Of a DNA stretch of 43,728 nt, positions 1 through 7,980 are shown piece after piece. Each line of letters begins with the position of its first letter. The first letter of the stretch is position 1. Origin of the DNA: an uncultured Bacteroidales bacterium (GTDB lineage Bacteria > Bacteroidota > Bacteroidia > Bacteroidales > Paludibacteraceae); assembly GCA_902778935.1 (NCBI GenBank), contig CACYZT010000012.1, positions 1 to 43,728 on the forward strand, in the 5' to 3' direction. Made by a program: the position numbers and the translations under genes. The notes beneath the pieces are model-generated. The model did no database searches, was not told the origin of the DNA, and saw nothing but the letters and a program-made list of their open reading frames with translations.

Positions 1-2
1 AT

Positions 3-996
3 CTGGACGAAGTGGAGCGCGTGTATAATGCGTTGGCGATTGTCTATTTCTCGCTCGGCGAATATGACAAGATGGAGAAGTGCTTTGAGAAAGCGATTGC
101 ACAAGCTGCGGACTCAGCGTTTATTGTCAATGTGGTTCGCCGCAATTATGCCGACCTGTTAGGCGAAATAGGACAAACCGACCGCGCAATAAAGATGCTG
201 GAAGATCTGACGGAAGAATACCGCCAAGCGGACAGTTGGTTGCAAGTGGAGAGCCTCTATTCGCTCTCGCGCTTGTGGCTGAACAAAGGCAACAAACAGC
301 GTGCGGAGCGGTATATGCGCGAGGTGGAGAAGTTGTTCGCCAAATACAAAGAGAGCGCGGAGTTTGACCCGGCAGCCGAAGCGGCTTTTCTTGCGCACAG
401 ACAAGTGCTGGAATATGCCCAGAAGGGTTCGTACCATTGTTTCCCGTTGGTACAATACAATAACCATTGGTCGGAGGCGGACTATGTGCGTTACCGCGTA
501 GCGGAAGCCAAAGAGCGTTCTATCCGTGACTTGCGTGAACGTAATCTGTACCTGACCATCAGCCGCCAACGGCAGACCTGCGGATGGGAATGTGCGCAAA
601 CTGATGTTGCAGCAATTGGGTGTCATCAAAACGATTGCAGGGACACCCACCGAAGCCAACCAGCAACTGCTTGCACGCCTCATGGCATTGAACGAGACTA
701 CAGCTAATGCCCTTATAGATTGGCCAAGCATTTACCAAACCATAGATTTGGTTTATGATGGCTTCTACACCCGTCTTGTGCAGAAATATGGAAATGTGTT
801 GAACGAGAAGGAACTGCAACTCTGCTGTTTGCTCAAAGCCGATTTCTCCACTAAGGAGATCAATATGCTCACTCGTCAAAGTCTCCAAACCATCTACCAG
901 CGCAAGACCCAAGTCCGTCAGAAACTTTCCCTTGCCGAAGCCGAGGACATCACAAAGATATTGGAATGTTTAAGCGTATCAAATAGCTCAAAATAA
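3..996 (+). pseudogene. TPR regulator with C-terminal HTH-like domain, 5' truncated and frameshifted
   Basis: The reading frame is open from the left edge, so the start lies outside the window. The first part (to about base 578) holds TPR-like helical pairs such as NALAIVYFSLGEYDKMEKCF and then a charged helix. The C-terminal part continues in another frame from about base 580 (ADGNVRKLMLQQLG) to the stop at 996. It contains an HTH-like segment, LNEKELQLCCLL followed by STKEINMLTRQSLQTIYQRK, similar to LuxR-type domains in Bacteroidota TPR regulators. Skipping one base near 579 (ACC, T, GCG) restores one continuous protein, so this is a single-base insertion or a sequencing error. The first frame otherwise runs into a nonsense tail ending at 707. 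A full-length relative lies at 22951-24042. The 3' end overlaps the convergent HAD gene by 9 bases. Function is inferred as a signalling or transcription regulator. Confidence 0.7.
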
Positions 997-1599
997 TAAT
1001 TCCTTCAATTCGTGTATGCTTGCGCAGGTATGCCATCTCACGGTCTGTTCTGCCGCTTGGCGGTTCGATTCGGAATCGTCCACAAAATAAGTCTGCTTCG
1101 GGTCTGCCTTAATAAAGCAATCTACTTCTTTGAAAATGTATGGGTTAGGCTTTGCCTCCCAATAATTAAATGACAGAAAGGTAGCATCAAATAGTTGTTC
1201 AATCCGGTCTCGATAAAGCGATAGTGTATGCTCCCAATGTATTCGGTCTGTGTTGGACAAAAGGTATGTGCGGTAACCTTTCTGGCGAAAATGCTGTATG
1301 GTCTCCCACTTATCATCGGTAATGCCGGCATGGATGATGTTCCAAGCGTCTATTACTTGCTGTTCGGTTGTGCCTTGCTTGCAATGCTTCAATACCTCTT
1401 CGACAAACCATTTAGGATTGTTGCCCCAACGTGTTTCAAACTTCGCTCTAAGTGTGCCCGGCTTGTTATTTCCCAAGCCCAGGACATTCTCTATGTCATC
1501 GTCCGGCATGAACTGTCGAAAAGCATGCAGACAGCCTTCCCAATTGTGGTCCATCAGTACACCACCAAAGTCAAATATGATATTCTTCGCGTCTATCAC
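988..1599 (-). CDS. HAD-superfamily hydrolase (YihX-like phosphatase)
   Basis: A protein of 203 residues if it starts at GTG 1599. HAD motif I is FDFGGVLMD with the nucleophile Asp10. Motif II is LLSNTDRIH. The motif III lysine is in EAKPNPYIF, and motif IV is YFVDDSESNR. The small helical cap after motif I fits the alpha-phosphoglucomutase-like or YihX-like group that dephosphorylates small phospho-metabolites; the substrate cannot be read from sequence. The frame stays open to 1650, but the GTG at 1599 lies two bases after the upstream gene's stop and gives the normal N-terminus (IDAKNIIFDFGG). A Bacteroidota -7 box (TACCTTTG on the minus strand) at 1640-1647 inside the upstream gene's tail may drive it separately. 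Confidence 0.85.
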   Translation of the reverse strand: MIDAKNIIFDFGGVLMDHNWEGCLHAFRQFMPDDDIENVLGLGNNKPGTLRAKFETRWGNNPKWFVEEVLKHCKQGTTEQQVIDAWNIIHAGITDDKWETIQHFRQKGYRTYLLSNTDRIHWEHTLSLYRDRIEQLFDATFLSFNYWEAKPNPYIFKEVDCFIKADPKQTYFVDDSESNRQAAEQTVRWHTCASIHELKELLF

Positions 1600-1601
1600 C
1601 C

Positions 1602-2177
1602 TTAGTGAATTTGTCGCTTCGTTGTGTGCCAATTTGGCGCAAAGGTACAAAGTTTCAGTTCGATATACATCATGGCACGAATGAATGCGGGGAATTGCGC
1701 ATATCTCTTGCCTTTTCCGGTTATCGGGTCTATGGGCGCTTGCGAATCGGGTTTGGTTCGCCGAGCAGGAGCGTCCGGCGAAGGACGATACGTGCAGCCC
1801 GGTAACTGGGCAATGAAGCGTTCGTGGTAGTGGGCGTACAGGGCTTGTGCTTCTTCCCAGGTGTAGTAATCGGGGATGTTATTAATCTGACGATGGAAAA
1901 GCTGCTGCTTCGTTAGTCCTTCCGGCTGTGCAGATTGCAAAATCTGGGTTGTACGCAAGCAAGCCTCCCTCCAGCGGTTATGGTGAGCGAGTTCGGCTCC
2001 TTTAGCGGGATTGAGTTTCCAGTCGCGCGGGTGTTTGATTACATAGGCTTCCTGGCATCCTTCACAAATAACCCGTCCTGATTCGTCGCGATATTTTTTC
2101 TGTCGGTTAATGATGCCTTTTCGGGTAAATGCCCCGTGAATTTCAAGTACCGGTTCGGATAAAATAACACGTGCCAT
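1602..2177 (-). CDS. Conserved hypothetical protein of Bacteroidales
   Basis: A protein of 191 residues starting MARVILSEPVLEIHG. It is basic and has conserved-looking blocks: INRQKKYRDESGRVICEGCQ, RDWKLNPAKGAELAHHNRW, and a C-terminal ITGKGKRYAQFPAFIRAMM. I recognise it as a small conserved Bacteroidales protein of unknown role, with no catalytic motif. Two cysteines (CEGC) might bind metal, but they stand alone. The conserved part seems to end at MMYIELK; the last 16 residues (LCTFAPNWHTTKRQIH) are encoded by DNA that also holds a -7 promoter box, which suggests a lost stop codon and read-through. A complete promoter lies about 150 bases upstream at 2329-2360. Confidence 0.7.
   Translation of the reverse strand: MARVILSEPVLEIHGAFTRKGIINRQKKYRDESGRVICEGCQEAYVIKHPRDWKLNPAKGAELAHHNRWREACLRTTQILQSAQPEGLTKQQLFHRQINNIPDYYTWEEAQALYAHYHERFIAQLPGCTYRPSPDAPARRTKPDSQAPIDPITGKGKRYAQFPAFIRAMMYIELKLCTFAPNWHTTKRQIH
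1640..1647 (-). promoter_or_regulatory. Bacteroidota -7 box for the HAD gene, inside the upstream gene
   Basis: The minus strand reads TACCTTTG, a perfect -7 element, about 41 bases before the HAD start at 1599. The -33 position (20 bases upstream) does not read TTTG, so the promoter is incomplete by the rule the others in the window follow. It lies in the last codons of the upstream gene. Confidence 0.45.
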
Positions 2178-2184
2178 GTGCTGT

Positions 2185-2256
2185 TTAGATAAGTTGTTAG
2201 ATTGTTAGTTGTTCCGTTGTGCTATGCTGTTGCATTGCTGTTGCTATGCTGTCTCT
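2185..2256. repeat. Short tandem repeats upstream of the 1602-2177 gene
   Basis: TTGTTAGATTGTTAGTTGTT at 2194-2213 is one 8+7 unit of the TTRGNNGA-like family. It is followed by a second simple repeat of the word ATGCTGTTGC at 2222-2254. Both lie in the 5' leader between promoter and start codon of the minus-strand gene. Confidence 0.6.
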
Positions 2257-2328
2257 CCGCATACTAACATATAGAAATCATATCAATATCATACGAATCA
2301 CATATGTTTAGATGCTGCAAATATGCTG

Positions 2329-2360
2329 CAAAGGTACTGCTTTTTTCGGAAATATGCAAG
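2329..2360 (-). promoter_or_regulatory. Promoter for the minus-strand hypothetical/HAD genes
   Basis: The minus strand reads CTTG at 2360-2357, a 20-base spacer, then TACCTTTG at 2336-2329. The spacer begins CATAT, as in most promoters of this window. It is back to back with the 2377-2408 promoter. Confidence 0.75.
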
Positions 2361-2376
2361 TTTTTGAGCAAAAAAA

Positions 2377-2408
2377 TTTGCATATATGCAAAAAATGTAG
2401 TACTTTTG
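2377..2408 (+). promoter_or_regulatory. Promoter of the polysaccharide cluster
   Basis: TTTG at 2377-2380, a 20-base spacer, and TACTTTTG at 2401-2408. The ATG at 2417 is 9 bases after the -7 box, so the mRNA is leaderless or has a leader of only a few bases. The spacer opens with the palindrome GCATATATGC. Confidence 0.8.
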
Positions 2409-2416
2409 CAGGCGAA

Positions 2417-3880
2417 ATGAGTTATTCGATGCCGATACCGATATTGCGACTGCCGTCTTGGGTGACACGAAATGCGCTGTTGGCGTATGTGTTTGCGTTG
2501 GTGGTAGTGAGCCTGGTGTATTCGTCCTACAGTCTGCCGTGGTACTATATGGTGGCCGGTTTTTTCGGCGTAATGACCTTCTTTGTTATCGGTCTGCAGA
2601 TGTCCCGCAATATGACGATAGCGAGGGTACACCGGCCGGAGAATTTTGAGATTCAAGTTGTTTCTGTGGCTTTCGGCTTTCGGCTGGTCTTCGTGCTGTT
2701 TCTCTACTGGATATTCAAGCTCAATTTCAATAATCCTTTCGGTTTTGAGAATGCGGATGCGTTCTATTACGACCAGTTGGGCAGGTATGTGTCGGAGTTG
2801 ATATTGAAGGGCGATTATCATTTTTACGACCGCATATCCCAATGGAGCGGCATGGACGATATCTCCGATATGGGTTATGGTGTGTATCTCGGTTTTGTCT
2901 ATTGGCTGACGGACAATAGTGTTATTGCCGCACGTTTGCTGAAGTGTGTATGGTCGTCGTTAACGGTTCTGCTGATGTACCGTTTGGCGCAACGTAACGT
3001 AGGTGAACAGGCAGCCCGTTTGACGGCTATTTTCTGTGCGCTGTGGCCTAATTTCTGGTACTACTGTTCCGCTCACCTCAAAGAGGTGGAGATGGTATTT
3101 TTGACGGTTTTGTTTATCGAGCAGGCCGACCAGATGTTGCGTTCGCGGCAATTCACGGCATGGAAAGTGATACCTGTTTTGCTGATAGCCGCCATCATTT
3201 TTACCTTCCGTACGCCTTTGGGCATCGTGGTTCTGCTGGCGCTCGTTTTCTCGTTGGTGATGTCTTCCACTCGCGTGGTGACATGGGGCAAGCGTATTAT
3301 CGTCGGTTTGCTGGCGATTGTGCTTATCGGCGTGATTGCGGGTAACCGGATAGAAGAGCGTGCGGATGTGCTTGTTGAACAAGTGCGGGAAGGCAGCCAA
3401 GCGCAGAATATGGAATGGCGAAGCAGCCGTGACCAAGGAAATTCGCTCGCCAAATACGCCAGTTCTGCGGTCTTTGCGCCGATGATTTTTACCTTACCAT
3501 TCCCTTCGATGGTGCGTCCGTTTGACGATCAGGATATCCAACAATTGAACCATGGCGGTAATTTTATAAAGAATATCGTCTCTTATTTTACCATTCTGGC
3601 GTTGGTTATCCTGCTGATGTCCGGTTATTGGCGGGAAATGCTGCTGCCGCTGTCGTTCATGCTCGGTTATTTAGTGATGCTGACGTTGAGTTCTTTTGCC
3701 CATTCGGAGCGTTTCCACCAACCGGCTATGCCGTTTGAGTTCATGTTCGCGGCTTACGGAGTGGGTATCGCTCTTTCGAAAAAGAAATACCGGCGTTGGT
3801 TCGGTTATTGGTGTGTGGTAATGTTCCTTGCCGCCGTGGCGTGGAACTGGTTCAAACTAAAAGGACGCGGGTTGGCGTAA
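2417..3880 (+). CDS. Multi-spanning GT-C-like (PMT/ArnT-type) membrane glycosyltransferase
   Basis: A protein of 487 residues from ATG 2417. The frame is open further upstream, but the promoter at 2377-2408 excludes those starts. It has roughly 10-12 hydrophobic helices. Between the early helices is a loop with acidic residues (FENADAFYYDQLGR), then a segment with DDISDMGYGVYLGFVYWLT, a layout seen in GT39/PMT_2-like enzymes that use polyprenyl-phosphate sugars. Family assignment rests on topology and this loop, not on a decisive motif. It opens the surface-polysaccharide cluster, and the next gene starts one base after its stop. A flippase or polymerase-like role is also possible. Confidence 0.7.
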   Translation: MSYSMPIPILRLPSWVTRNALLAYVFALVVVSLVYSSYSLPWYYMVAGFFGVMTFFVIGLQMSRNMTIARVHRPENFEIQVVSVAFGFRLVFVLFLYWIFKLNFNNPFGFENADAFYYDQLGRYVSELILKGDYHFYDRISQWSGMDDISDMGYGVYLGFVYWLTDNSVIAARLLKCVWSSLTVLLMYRLAQRNVGEQAARLTAIFCALWPNFWYYCSAHLKEVEMVFLTVLFIEQADQMLRSRQFTAWKVIPVLLIAAIIFTFRTPLGIVVLLALVFSLVMSSTRVVTWGKRIIVGLLAIVLIGVIAGNRIEERADVLVEQVREGSQAQNMEWRSSRDQGNSLAKYASSAVFAPMIFTLPFPSMVRPFDDQDIQQLNHGGNFIKNIVSYFTILALVILLMSGYWREMLLPLSFMLGYLVMLTLSSFAHSERFHQPAMPFEFMFAAYGVGIALSKKKYRRWFGYWCVVMFLAAVAWNWFKLKGRGLA

Positions 3881-3881
3881 G

Positions 3882-4757
3882 ATGCGAATACTGATAGTAG
3901 CGAGATATAAGCAAGGTCGTTTTGCTCCTTTTGTGGCGGAACAGGCAGAGGCTTTGCAGCAAGCCGGCTGCGAGGTTGTTTGGTTTGGCGTACAAGGCAA
4001 GGGAGTGTCCGGTTATTTGCGTGAGTTACCGCGTTTGCGTAAGGCTATCCGAAGCACGCGACCGGATGTGGTACATGCTCATTACGGCTTATGCGGTTTG
4101 CTCGCGAACATGGCTACACGGCGTGTGCCTGTTGTGACGACTTATCATGGAAGCGACATGAACGTGCGATTTGTGCGTCCGTTCTCCAGACTCGCGATAG
4201 GCTTGTCGGCATGGAATATCTTTGTTAACGGCGAATGGGCGAAAGGGCGAAAGGCGAGTGTTATTCCTTGCGGGGTGAATGTGGGAACGGCGAAAGGCGA
4301 AGAGGCGAAAGGAGAAAGGGATAAAGGGCGAGTGCTGTTTGCCGGCGCGTTTGATGATGCGGTTAAGGATGCGGCATTGGCCTTTGAGGCTATGAGCGGA
4401 TTAGACGCAGAGTTGGTAGAGCTGAAAGGCTATACACGAGAGGAAGTGAACCGATTGTTGAGCGAAGTGCGATGCTTGCTGATGACAAGCAAAAGCGAGG
4501 GTAGTCCGCAGATTATCAAGGAAGCGATGGTGTGCGGTTGTCCAATAGTGAGTGTGGATGTGGGCGATGTGAAAGAGCGTATCGAAGGCGTGAACAACTG
4601 TTACATCGTTCCGCGTGAACCTCGTGCGATAAGAGAGGCGATTAGAAAGGTTACTGCCGAGCGGACCAACGGACAAGAGAAGATTATTGCCGATGGGTTG
4701 ACGAACGAGCAGGTGGCACAAATAATCATGGATGTGTATGCACGTGTTATGCGATGA
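3882..4757 (+). CDS. GT4-family (GT-B) glycosyltransferase
   Basis: A protein of 291 residues. The N-terminal Rossmann half starts MRILIVARYKQGRFAPFVAE and contains RPDVVHAHYGLCG and VTTYHGSDMN. The C-terminal half has the donor-site pattern SKSEGSPQIIKEAMVCGCPIV, with the E-x7-E type glutamates of retaining GT4 enzymes. It should transfer a nucleotide-activated sugar in the cytoplasm during polysaccharide repeat-unit assembly. It is shorter than the usual 350-400 residues. The linker between VIPCGV and the domain start VLFAGAFDD is made of a GGCGAAAG-type repeat encoding Lys/Glu/Gly-rich residues (GTAKGEEAKGERDKG). It overlaps the next gene by 26 bases. Confidence 0.85.
   Translation: MRILIVARYKQGRFAPFVAEQAEALQQAGCEVVWFGVQGKGVSGYLRELPRLRKAIRSTRPDVVHAHYGLCGLLANMATRRVPVVTTYHGSDMNVRFVRPFSRLAIGLSAWNIFVNGEWAKGRKASVIPCGVNVGTAKGEEAKGERDKGRVLFAGAFDDAVKDAALAFEAMSGLDAELVELKGYTREEVNRLLSEVRCLLMTSKSEGSPQIIKEAMVCGCPIVSVDVGDVKERIEGVNNCYIVPREPRAIREAIRKVTAERTNGQEKIIADGLTNEQVAQIIMDVYARVMR
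4230..4333. repeat. In-frame GGCGAAAG-type tandem repeats inside the GT4 gene
   Basis: Two blocks, about 4230-4259 and 4288-4333, built of 7-8 base units such as GGGCGAAA and GGCGAAAG. They leave the frame intact and encode the Lys/Gly/Glu-rich interdomain linker. Similar words recur at 10378-10429 and 27369-27385 and, reversed, at 16733-16759. Confidence 0.75.
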
Positions 4758-5733
4758 AATAGACAGAGCAGAGTGGAGTAGGCTGGTTGCGGAGAGTGCA
4801 ACGGGCACATGGTTTCAAACGCCTGAAGCGTACGATTTCTTTGCTTCTCAACCGGAGTTGTTCGAACCTTTTTGCCTCGGCATAAGGTCGGCGCAAGGTC
4901 TGCGCGGCGTGTGTGTTGGTTATGTGACGAAAGAGCACTCGGCCTTCAAGCAGTTTTTTACCCGCAGAGCTATTATTATTGGTGGTCCGTGTTTGGCGGA
5001 TGACGCCACGAATGCGGAGGTTGAAGGGTTAATGTCTGCTGTTCGCACAATATTGCGACATAAGGCTATTTATATCGAGACACGCAATTTTAATGATTAC
5101 AGCCGTTGGAGAGAGGCGTTTGAGCAAGCCGGATTTGCGTATCAGCCTCATCTGAATTTTCATGTGGATTGCACGGATGAGGAGGCGATGAGAAATAAGT
5201 TGAGCGACAACCGTAAACGACAAATTAAGAAAGCTATTCAGAATGGTTCTCATGTAGTTGAGGCGCAGAAAGAAGAGGAGATAATAGCCTGGTATGCAAT
5301 CTTGAAATCGCTATACCGGTCTAAGGTTAAAACGCCGCTGTTTCCGTTATCGTTCTTTTTGACATTCTATCGAAAAAAGTTAGGCAAGTTCCTTTTGGTA
5401 AAAACGAATGAGAGAGTAATAGGTGGAATGATGTGTCCGATTCTTGATGGGAAGTGCATTTATGAGTGGTTCGTGTGTGGTGATGATGTAGCGTACAAAG
5501 ATGCAAGTCCATCGGTTATGGCAACATACGGGGCTATGGAATATGCTCATGCACATACCATCCCTATCTTTGATATCATGGGGGCGGGAAAACCCGATGT
5601 TCCTTATGGCGTGCGGGATTTCAAAGCGGAGTTTGGTGGAAAGTTAGTGGAACACGGGCGTTTTTTGAAGGTACAAAAACCGGTGTTGTATGGTATAGGT
5701 GTTATGGGTGTAAAGATGCTAAAGAAGATATGA
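4732..5733 (+). CDS. FemAB/GNAT-like acyltransferase
   Basis: A protein of 333 residues, or 331 from the second ATG at 4738. It has the two-lobe GNAT pattern of the FemAB-like (PF13480-type) family: the mid segment with CTDEEAMRNKLSDNRKRQIKKA, and the C-terminal part with ERVIGGMMCPILDGKCIYEW and later PIFDIMGAGKPDVPYGVRDF, plus an F-K-x-x-F-G-G block (FKAEFGG). FemX-like proteins transfer aminoacyl or acyl groups to amino acceptors. In polysaccharide clusters they probably decorate a sugar amine, which fits the aminotransferase WecE further down. It shares 4 bases (ATGA) with the next gene. The substrate is unknown. Confidence 0.75.
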   Translation: MCMHVLCDEIDRAEWSRLVAESATGTWFQTPEAYDFFASQPELFEPFCLGIRSAQGLRGVCVGYVTKEHSAFKQFFTRRAIIIGGPCLADDATNAEVEGLMSAVRTILRHKAIYIETRNFNDYSRWREAFEQAGFAYQPHLNFHVDCTDEEAMRNKLSDNRKRQIKKAIQNGSHVVEAQKEEEIIAWYAILKSLYRSKVKTPLFPLSFFLTFYRKKLGKFLLVKTNERVIGGMMCPILDGKCIYEWFVCGDDVAYKDASPSVMATYGAMEYAHAHTIPIFDIMGAGKPDVPYGVRDFKAEFGGKLVEHGRFLKVQKPVLYGIGVMGVKMLKKI

Positions 5734-6791
5734 AAACAGGAGCACAAAAATCGTTAGTATGTTATTGCGGACATCCTGCGCAATATCATTTCCTCAAACA
5801 TACCATCCAAAATCTCAAGGATGCCGGTTGGCATGTGGTGGTGCTCATCAAGACGAAAGATATTCTTGAACAGCTGCTACAAGAAGATGGTGTGCCCTAT
5901 ATCAATATACAGCCTTCAGTGCGCAAAAACAACAAGTTATCTATTCTCTTAGCTTCTATCACACGGACAATTGTAGTGTATAAGATTGCTAAAAAGCATC
6001 ATGCCGATGTGCTTATTGGTACCGACTCGTCTATAGCTCAAGCCGGATGGTTGCTTGGCAAGCCTGCTATCACGACGCTGGAAGATGATTACGACGTAAT
6101 CAAGCACCTTGCGCGTTTGACGTATCCGTTTACAAGCCATATCGTTGTGCCTAATGTGTGCAGCGTAGGAAAATGGGAGCAGAAAAAAACAGGTTATGAC
6201 GGTTACATGAAATTAGCCTATCTACATCCCAACTATTTCACTCCTTCCATCGATATCGTGAATGCCTACCATATTGATCAGCCCTTTGTTATGGTCCGCA
6301 TGGCCAAGTTAGCTGCACATCACGATGTGGGCATTGGAGGACTTTCGTTGGAACAATTGAGCGAATTGATTGCCCTTAGTCAGAGCCACGGGTATCGGGT
6401 GTATATCACGTCTGAGATAGCTTTACCCGAAACCTATAAACCCTATCAATTACATATCCGGCATACCGATATTCATCATATCCTTGCCTTTGCATCACTA
6501 TTGATATCGGATAGTCAATCGATGTCTGTCGAGGCAGCTATGTTAGGCGTGCCTTCTGTGCGCTATAGCGATTTTAGCGGTCGTATAAGTGTGTTGGAAG
6601 AGTTGGAAAAGAAATATGCTTTGACATTTGGCATCAAGACGACCGAACCGGAACGATTGAAAAGCCAAGTAGAGACACTTCTCTCGATGCCACATCTGAA
6701 AGACGAATGGCAGAAACGGAGAGAGCGAATGTTGCGCGAAAAGATTGATGTGACGGAGTTCTTGACGCATTTTATTGAGAAATTCGGTTAA
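5730..6791 (+). CDS. DUF354-like GT-B fold protein
   Basis: A protein of 353 residues. The N-terminus has CYCGHPAQYHFLKHTIQNL, then HADVLIGTDSSIAQAGWLLG and LEDDYDVIKHLARLTYP. The C-terminal half has LLISDSQSMSVEAAMLGVPS, the usual donor-site-like block. This matches the DUF354 family, which resembles UDP-GlcNAc 2-epimerases and GT-B transferases and is common in polysaccharide clusters; the reaction is not established. It is joined to the FemAB-like gene by an ATGA overlap. It ends a first transcription segment, because a promoter and a small hairpin follow before wecB. Confidence 0.75.
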   Translation: MKTGAQKSLVCYCGHPAQYHFLKHTIQNLKDAGWHVVVLIKTKDILEQLLQEDGVPYINIQPSVRKNNKLSILLASITRTIVVYKIAKKHHADVLIGTDSSIAQAGWLLGKPAITTLEDDYDVIKHLARLTYPFTSHIVVPNVCSVGKWEQKKTGYDGYMKLAYLHPNYFTPSIDIVNAYHIDQPFVMVRMAKLAAHHDVGIGGLSLEQLSELIALSQSHGYRVYITSEIALPETYKPYQLHIRHTDIHHILAFASLLISDSQSMSVEAAMLGVPSVRYSDFSGRISVLEELEKKYALTFGIKTTEPERLKSQVETLLSMPHLKDEWQKRRERMLREKIDVTEFLTHFIEKFG

Positions 6792-6792
6792 T

Positions 6793-6813
6793 TTTTTACA
6801 AATTCTGTAAAAA
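6793..6813. other. Small inverted repeat after the DUF354-like gene
   Basis: TTTTTACA, a 5-base loop, then TGTAAAAA make a perfect 8-base AT-rich stem directly after the stop codon. There is no clear T tract, so it is a weak terminator candidate or a binding site. Confidence 0.35.
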
Positions 6814-6817
6814 GATT

Positions 6818-6857
6818 GACATATATTTGTATATGTCATTTTTTTTGTGTACCTTTG
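6818..6857 (+). promoter_or_regulatory. wecB promoter with palindrome over the -33 box
   Basis: TTTG at 6826-6829, a 20-base spacer, TACCTTTG at 6850-6857, and ATG at 6891. The -33 box is exactly the loop of a perfect inverted repeat: GACATATA (6818-6825) and TATATGTC (6830-6837). A repressor or activator site is a reasonable inference. Confidence 0.8.
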
Positions 6858-6890
6858 TGCGCTAAATTGGGTGAGTAGGGCATTTTTGTC

Positions 6891-7979
6891 ATGAAACGAA
6901 TAGTAACCATCATAGGCGCACGTCCGCAGATTATCAAGGCTGCCGCGGTATCGCGAGCGGTTCAAGCGCATTTCTCTTCGCAGATAGAGGAACACATTCT
7001 CCATACGGGCCAGCACTACGACAGCAACATGTCGGAAGTGTTCTTCCGTGAGTTGGGTGTGCCGGAACCGATGTATAATCTGCATGTGGGTAGTGCTTCG
7101 CATGGTGTTCAGACCGCGCGGATGATTGAAGGGATAGAGGCCGTACTGATGCAGACGCACTATGACGGCGTGTTAGTGTATGGCGATACGAACTCCACGC
7201 TGGCTGCGGCTGTGGCGGCAAGTAAGTTACAAGTGCCGGTTTTTCATGTGGAAGCCGGTCTTCGTTCGTTCAACATGTCGATGCCGGAGGAGATTAACCG
7301 CATCGTTTGTGACCGTTTGTCGAGCTTGCTGTTTGCTCCGACGACTACTGCGGTTCGCAATCTGGAGGCTGAGGGTATGACCAAAGGCGTAGTGCTGAGC
7401 GGCGATGTGATGTACGACAATGCGTTGTATTATGAGACCGCTGCGCTAAAAGATCGCTACGCTAAAAGACAAAAGACCGCTTCGCTAAAAGACACGTTTG
7501 TGTTAGCAACCGTTCATCGTCCGGCGAATACGGACAATGAGGAACATCTGCGTTCGATTGTCCGAGCTTTGCAGGATATCGCCAAGACGGGTATGGATGT
7601 GGTGGTTCCGCTTCATCCGAGGACGAAGAAACGGATAGCGGATTTGCGATTGAATACGGATGATTTGCGGATTATCGAGCCCGCCTCGTTTCTGGAGATG
7701 ATTGCATTAGAGAAGAACGCCGCTGTGGTTCTGACGGATAGCGGAGGCGTTCAGAAAGAGGCTTTTTTCTATGGTACGCCGTGTGTCATCCTCCGTCCCG
7801 AGACGGAATGGGTGGAGATCGTCGAAGCCGGGGCAGGTATTCTTGCCGACGCAGACTATGAGCGTATCATGGCTGCTTACGAACAGTTGGCCAACAAACC
7901 GATTGATTTTCCGCCTTTGTACGGCGATGGTCACGCGAGTGAGAAGATTTTGGAAGAGATAGTGCGATATTTGGGTTAA
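6891..7979 (+). CDS. wecB: UDP-N-acetylglucosamine 2-epimerase (non-hydrolysing)
   Basis: A protein of 362 residues, the usual family length. It shows all the family landmarks: IGARPQIIKAAAVSRAV at the N-terminus, HTGQHYDSNMSEVFF, VYGDTNSTLAAA, HVEAGLRSFN followed by MPEEINR, ATVHRPANTDN and LTDSGGVQKEA. It interconverts UDP-GlcNAc and UDP-ManNAc in the cytoplasm, feeding ManNAc or ManNAcA units into a surface glycan. It has its own promoter (6826-6857). At residues 183-201 the normally variable linker before the second domain is replaced by an in-frame repeat encoding RQKTASLKDT. The sugar transferase gene starts one base after its stop. Confidence 0.95.
   Translation: MKRIVTIIGARPQIIKAAAVSRAVQAHFSSQIEEHILHTGQHYDSNMSEVFFRELGVPEPMYNLHVGSASHGVQTARMIEGIEAVLMQTHYDGVLVYGDTNSTLAAAVAASKLQVPVFHVEAGLRSFNMSMPEEINRIVCDRLSSLLFAPTTTAVRNLEAEGMTKGVVLSGDVMYDNALYYETAALKDRYAKRQKTASLKDTFVLATVHRPANTDNEEHLRSIVRALQDIAKTGMDVVVPLHPRTKKRIADLRLNTDDLRIIEPASFLEMIALEKNAAVVLTDSGGVQKEAFFYGTPCVILRPETEWVEIVEAGAGILADADYERIMAAYEQLANKPIDFPPLYGDGHASEKILEEIVRYLG
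7436..7494. repeat. In-frame repeat inside wecB (AAAGACCGCTTCGC family)
   Basis: Units GACCGCTGCGCTAAAA, GATCGCTACGCTAAAA and GACCGCTTCGCTAAAA in tandem, with a 7-base GACAAAA between the last two. The frame is kept. The exact 14-mer AAAGACCGCTTCGC at 7472-7485 recurs at 28642-28655 and 28807-28820 in the S9 peptidase gene. Confidence 0.8.
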
Positions 7980-7980
7980 G

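Noticed and set aside
2312-2416. Longer N-terminus for the first membrane protein
   Set aside because: The extra codons lie on the promoter elements at 2377-2408 and encode non-conserved Cys/Lys-rich residues.
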